From Natrinema salinisoli (lineage in GTDB: Archaea > Halobacteriota > Halobacteria > Halobacteriales > Natrialbaceae), in contig NZ_CP084469.1 in NCBI RefSeq assembly GCF_020405205.1, positions 2,480,001 to 2,544,000 on the forward strand: DNA of 64,000 nucleotides, written 5' to 3'. This document shows positions 61,068 to 64,000 of the stretch, piece after piece. Positions within the stretch are counted from its first letter, which is position 1, and each line of letters opens with the position of its first letter. The notes below the pieces were generated by a model, which ran no database searches, was not told the origin of the DNA, and was given only the letters and a program-made list of their open reading frames with translations. Position numbers and translations under genes: made by a program.

Positions 61068-61483
61068 TCGTTCTGCCGACCGCCGTTCGAGAGACGATCC
61101 TCGAGCGCGCCCGCGAGGGCGACCCCGACGAAATCTGTGGCGTTCTCGGCGGCGAATACGACCCTGACGGACGGAGTCGCGTGCGATCGCATTACCCGGC
61201 CGAAAACGTCGCCGAAACACCGCGGACGCGGTACGAGATCGATCCCGAGGAACAACTGGCGATCTTCGACCGCCTCGAGGACCGCGGCGAGGAGATCGTC
61301 GGCTTCTACCACTCCCATCCCCGCGGCCCGCCGCGGCCGAGCGCGACCGACGCCGCACGGGCGACCTGGCCCGATCGATCCTACGTGATCGTCTCGCTCG
61401 AGCCCCTCGAGGTGGAATCGTGGCGGTGGCGGACGGACGGTACTGACGGAGAGTTCGAGCGGGAACAGATCGTCGTCGACTGA
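61064..61483 (+). CDS. JAMM/MPN+ metalloprotease, desampylase-like
   Basis: This 139-residue protein has EICGVLGG (Glu at about residue 23) and HSHPRGPPRPSATD at about 86-99, the JAMM zinc motif (H-x-H-x10-D). It resembles HvJAMM1 of Haloferax, which removes ubiquitin-like SAMPs from proteins. The start is GTG at 61064, overlapping the stop of the upstream gene (GTGA). The pairing with a BtuF-like protein is unusual to me and suggests a shared regulation or metal/cofactor context. The motif is complete, so an active enzyme is likely. Confidence 0.88.
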   Translation: MIVLPTAVRETILERAREGDPDEICGVLGGEYDPDGRSRVRSHYPAENVAETPRTRYEIDPEEQLAIFDRLEDRGEEIVGFYHSHPRGPPRPSATDAARATWPDRSYVIVSLEPLEVESWRWRTDGTDGEFEREQIVVD

Positions 61484-61638
61484 TCGGGGACCGGTCTCGC
61501 AGGGCGACATCCGCTAGCAAAAGCGCGTCGTACCGGGTGCCCCCGCTCCCGGCGACGCGGACGGTTGCCGGCTCCCGTCACCGATGGGTTGGCACTCGTC
61601 GAATGTCATTCTTTCGCAGGTCGCGAGTGACAGTCGCG

Positions 61639-61666
61639 ACGGAGTGACAGTATGACTGTACTCCGT
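61639..61666. repeat. hairpin ACGGAGT...ACTCCGT
   Basis: ACGGAGT then G, ACAGT, ATG, ACTGT, ACTCCGT: an almost perfect 12-bp stem with a 3-nt loop and one bulged G. It lies between the convergent JAMM gene (stop 61483) and the unknown gene ending at 61716, a sensible site for a terminator or repeat. Confidence 0.5.
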
Positions 61667-61715
61667 TCGTTCGTCGTTCGAACGGATACCGAAGCGACTC
61701 CCGCTGCAGTCGGTA

Positions 61716-62156
61716 TCACTCGTCGTCGGCGTCCTCGAGTTCGTCGGCCCGTTCCCTCGCCCCCGCAGCCTGCTCCCGGAACTCCTCGATCCGCTTTTGC
61801 AGCTCCTTTCCGGCGGTGTATTTGAATTCGTCGGGCATCATTCCGTACTCGATGTCGAGCGTGATCATCGTGTCACAGCCCTCGACGATCTCCGGCGCCC
61901 AGCTCCCACGTGCCAGCTTCGACTCGTCGGTGATCACGGCCTCGCCGTCCTCGACGTCGATGAACGCGCTCACGATGTTCCAGATGTTCGGATCGCTCGA
62001 GCTGACCTCGTCGAACAGTCCCTCGAGTCGCGAGTCTTTGATCTCCTCGTCGCGCAGTTCCGCGAGGAGGTCCTCGAGGGCGTCCGCGATTGTTTCGTAC
62101 TCGGCGGCCTCCTCGCGGAGGTCGGCCGGTGATTCGTCCGAACCGGTCCCCGTCAT
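61716..62156 (-). CDS. uncharacterised acidic coiled-coil protein
   Basis: This 146-residue acidic protein is predicted mostly helical: LREEAAEYETIADALEDLLAELRDEEIKD (about 12-42) and a C-terminal coiled coil (KELQKRIEEFREQAAGARERADELED). The middle has IWNIVSAFIDVEDGEAVITDESKLARGSW and GCDTMITLDIEYGMMPDEFKY, which look conserved. I do not recognise a family. I chose the ATG at 62156 (MTGTGSDESPADLREEA). Confidence 0.65.
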   Translation of the reverse strand: MTGTGSDESPADLREEAAEYETIADALEDLLAELRDEEIKDSRLEGLFDEVSSSDPNIWNIVSAFIDVEDGEAVITDESKLARGSWAPEIVEGCDTMITLDIEYGMMPDEFKYTAGKELQKRIEEFREQAAGARERADELEDADDE

Positions 62157-62308
62157 CGCGACTCCTCCGTTTCGTCGACGTCGGCGGTCATATACCGAAT
62201 GGTATCGGCTTGGACACCGTAAACGTACGCTTCCGGTCCGCGATCCGACGGAGGGTCGTCGTCCGCGCCCCACCGGTTGCGGTCGGGACGCGAGACGGAT
62301 CCGTCTCC

Positions 62309-63385
62309 TCAATCGTCGTCGCTTCCCTCTCTATCGTACGCCGTTTCTCGAGTCGCGTCCAGCACGAACGGTCCTTCCTCGGGCGTGCGTTTCGTGACGT
62401 TTGCGGCCCGGAGGACGTAGGACGTGAGGACGGCGTAGGGCGCGAGTGCGACCGTGTAGGCGAAACTGATGAAGACCGTCAGCGGCGTGTAGCCGAGGAC
62501 GGTGACGTCCGGAAACAGCCCCGAATCGAGCGCGAGCAGGACGTAGGTGATGAAGACGATCGTCGGCAGCGAGACGGTCAATAGCGTCGTCGAGAGGTCC
62601 GAGAGCTCGAGTTTGTAGTACAGCGTCTTGAAGTACTCCCGACAGACCATGAGCGTGTGCAGCGTGTCCATGATGTCCTCGATGACTCGCTTCTCGGCGG
62701 CGGTGAGTTCCTCGCCGTACTCCGTGAGGATCCGCCGCGCCTGGTAGAGCTGCCACGACGAGTCGTAGTTCAGGCCCGTGAGGAGTTCGTCCGTCGAGCC
62801 GTTCGGGACTCGAGCGAGGGTCGTCAACACCTCCTCCGTGTTCGCGTGGATATCGGCCTGTAGCCGATCTATCTCCTCGCGGTACTCCCGGCCCGCAGCC
62901 CCCTCGAGGCGCTGTAACTCGTCCGCTCGCTCCTTGACCGACCGGAGAACGACCGCGGTGAACTGACCCGGCCGCGCCGGGCTCACGTCCACGATGTCTC
63001 GGGCCTCGAGTCGGCCCTGGAAATCGATCGTCGTGTCGACGCGCTCGGACTGATCGCCGAGCGAGGTAAGTTCCTGCGAGATGCCGACCGCGGCGATCGA
63101 GACGACGATCGAAACGAGCAGGATGGTTCCCGAAAGCAGCGTATTGAACACCGTCTGGACCATCGTCGTCTCGCTCAGGAGGTCCTGATACCCGAGCGGC
63201 CAGATCCCGCTCATGACGAGCAACACGGTGAAGACGGCCGCGAGTAACCCGGTCGCGACCCCCTCGCGATTCCCGTCGAACAGGACCCACCGCTTGACTC
63301 TGTTCTCGCTCGAGCGGTCGATTCGCCGCCTCGAGGGGCCGATCCGATCCCGGGCAGAGCGAAGCAGTGACTCGCCGTCGATCAT
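62309..63385 (-). CDS. polytopic membrane protein with a central helical domain
   Basis: This 358-residue protein has an N-terminal basic segment, two helices (about 44-63 and 76-100), a cytoplasmic helical domain (about 110-235, DELQRLEGAAGREYREEIDRLQADIHANTEEVL), and two C-terminal helices (about 262-285, 295-320). No catalytic motif is seen. It may be a haloarchaeal channel- or sensor-like protein. Function is unknown. Confidence 0.65.
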   Translation of the reverse strand: MIDGESLLRSARDRIGPSRRRIDRSSENRVKRWVLFDGNREGVATGLLAAVFTVLLVMSGIWPLGYQDLLSETTMVQTVFNTLLSGTILLVSIVVSIAAVGISQELTSLGDQSERVDTTIDFQGRLEARDIVDVSPARPGQFTAVVLRSVKERADELQRLEGAAGREYREEIDRLQADIHANTEEVLTTLARVPNGSTDELLTGLNYDSSWQLYQARRILTEYGEELTAAEKRVIEDIMDTLHTLMVCREYFKTLYYKLELSDLSTTLLTVSLPTIVFITYVLLALDSGLFPDVTVLGYTPLTVFISFAYTVALAPYAVLTSYVLRAANVTKRTPEEGPFVLDATRETAYDREGSDDD

Positions 63386-63627
63386 CGGTAGATGCCCGAC
63401 AGTCTCGACGGGTAAATAGCTACTACCGGGTGTCGCTCGCCGTACGTTTCCGGACCGGACTCGCCGCGAGGGGACGAACGCGCCGTTCCGGAGGGGATCT
63501 CCGTCCGGTCGTCGCTTCAGGTTGTAGCGACCGCTCGCGGGCAGTACCGGCTATCAGACCCTCGTCTCGAGCGGTCCAGAATTCGTCCCGGAGAGACTGC
63601 GACGACCGACGATCGACGCCCCAGGCG

Positions 63628-63879
63628 CTACCGATCGTCGTCCGGCTCGGATTCGGGTTCTTCGGCGACCGTTCCGACGACCCGTTTGGCGAGGAGTTCC
63701 GGGATGTCGGTGGGCATCGTCAACCAGTGTTGGATCACGACGAGCCCGATCGCGAGCCCGATGAGGGTCGCGCCGATCGCCGTCTGCCCGTTCGTGAGCA
63801 TATCGATTCCGGCGAGCGCAGCGGGGATCGCGAGCACGAGCGTGCCCGCGAGTTTGATCGTATCGATGATGCCGGCCAT
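63628..63879 (-). CDS. small two-helix membrane protein
   Basis: This 83-residue protein has helices IIDTIKLAGTLVLAIPAALAGIDML and GQTAIGATLIGLAIGLVVIQHWLT, then a short cytosolic tail ending in acidic residues (EEPESEPDDDR). The pattern M-P-T-D-I-P after helix 2 looks conserved in small haloarchaeal membrane proteins of unknown function. No motif indicates activity. Confidence 0.65.
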   Translation of the reverse strand: MAGIIDTIKLAGTLVLAIPAALAGIDMLTNGQTAIGATLIGLAIGLVVIQHWLTMPTDIPELLAKRVVGTVAEEPESEPDDDR

Positions 63880-64000
63880 TAGGGACCGATAGTCCGGGTA
63901 CTGCCAAAAGGACGACGACCGACGGCGACCGCTCGCGACTCGAGATCCATGACGTGTCCGCGCCTCAGTTGTCGAGGCAACGTCACGGAACTGGAACGCG

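Noticed and set aside
1-64000. tRNA, rRNA or CRISPR loci
   Set aside because: I looked through the longer gaps and saw no cloverleaf-like sequence or regularly spaced repeats. The only direct and inverted repeats are the ORBs, the three-copy dispersed repeat and the MITE-like ends.
63880-64000. Possible start of another gene at the right edge
   Set aside because: Both strands have short open frames, but without further sequence none can be supported. GCCTC...GAGGC near 63965-63982 is a weak hairpin only.

Overview
This is a GC-rich window from a haloarchaeon. The evidence is: acidic proteins with few Lys and many Asp/Glu; an Orc1/Cdc6 initiator; archaeal-type prolyl-tRNA synthetase and aIF5A; glycerol-1-phosphate dehydrogenase (archaeal lipid backbone); a HalOD1 protein; and TATA boxes about 25-30 nt before start codons, which suggests leaderless transcripts. 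Gene style and dispersed repeats suggest the Natrialbaceae (Natrinema/Haloterrigena-like), but that placement is inference. I see no rRNA, tRNA, CRISPR array or intact insertion sequence.

Region 1 (1-3600) is a probable replication origin. An orc1/cdc6 gene is flanked on both sides by origin recognition boxes (TTCACTTG-N4-GGTGGTGTG and variants). At least two lie upstream, plus degenerate ones, and six lie downstream. They sit between the end of a 6-phosphogluconate dehydrogenase gene plus a HalOD1 gene on the left and a pterin dehydratase gene on the right. Region 2 (3.6-17.6 kb) holds a PD-(D/E)XK-like protein, an AGPS-like FAD oxidase, a convergent DCC/lipase-maturation-factor pair, an MFS carrier, a PPOX-class flavoenzyme, a P1B-shaped ATPase that lacks the usual metal-binding cysteines, a GNAT enzyme and several membrane or Hsp20-like proteins.

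Region 3 (17.6-36.7 kb) holds an alkaline-phosphatase-superfamily (sulfatase-like) enzyme, a potassium-handling module (2-TM channel with two RCK domains, divergent from a KhtT/KhtU pair), a PAP2 phosphatase, a fused NuoCD with no other nuo gene nearby, an isolated trpB, HIT, a glycosyltransferase, an S9 peptidase, egsA, an epimerase, a DUF123 protein and an AhpD-like protein. Region 4 (36.7-45.7 kb) runs gltB, then a 2.8-kb AT-rich island, then proS. The island encodes a Tat-exported protein with a Cys/His-rich C-terminus and a five-helix membrane protein. It is the best candidate here for an undescribed accessory system, but the function is unknown.

Region 5 (45.8-64 kb) is metabolic and cofactor-related: a quinone oxidoreductase, NUDIX, an agmatinase coupled to aIF5A (hypusine pathway), a membrane-anchored double-AAA protein with a degenerate second domain, an enolase-superfamily protein, Hsp20 followed by a UbiB kinase apparently starting at CTG, two MoeA paralogues (one fused to a PBP-like domain) around a serine hydrolase, a BtuF-like protein overlapping a JAMM protease gene, and three membrane or unknown proteins. 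Noncoding DNA here holds a dispersed repeat in three copies and a 112-bp MITE-like element with perfect 17-bp inverted ends.
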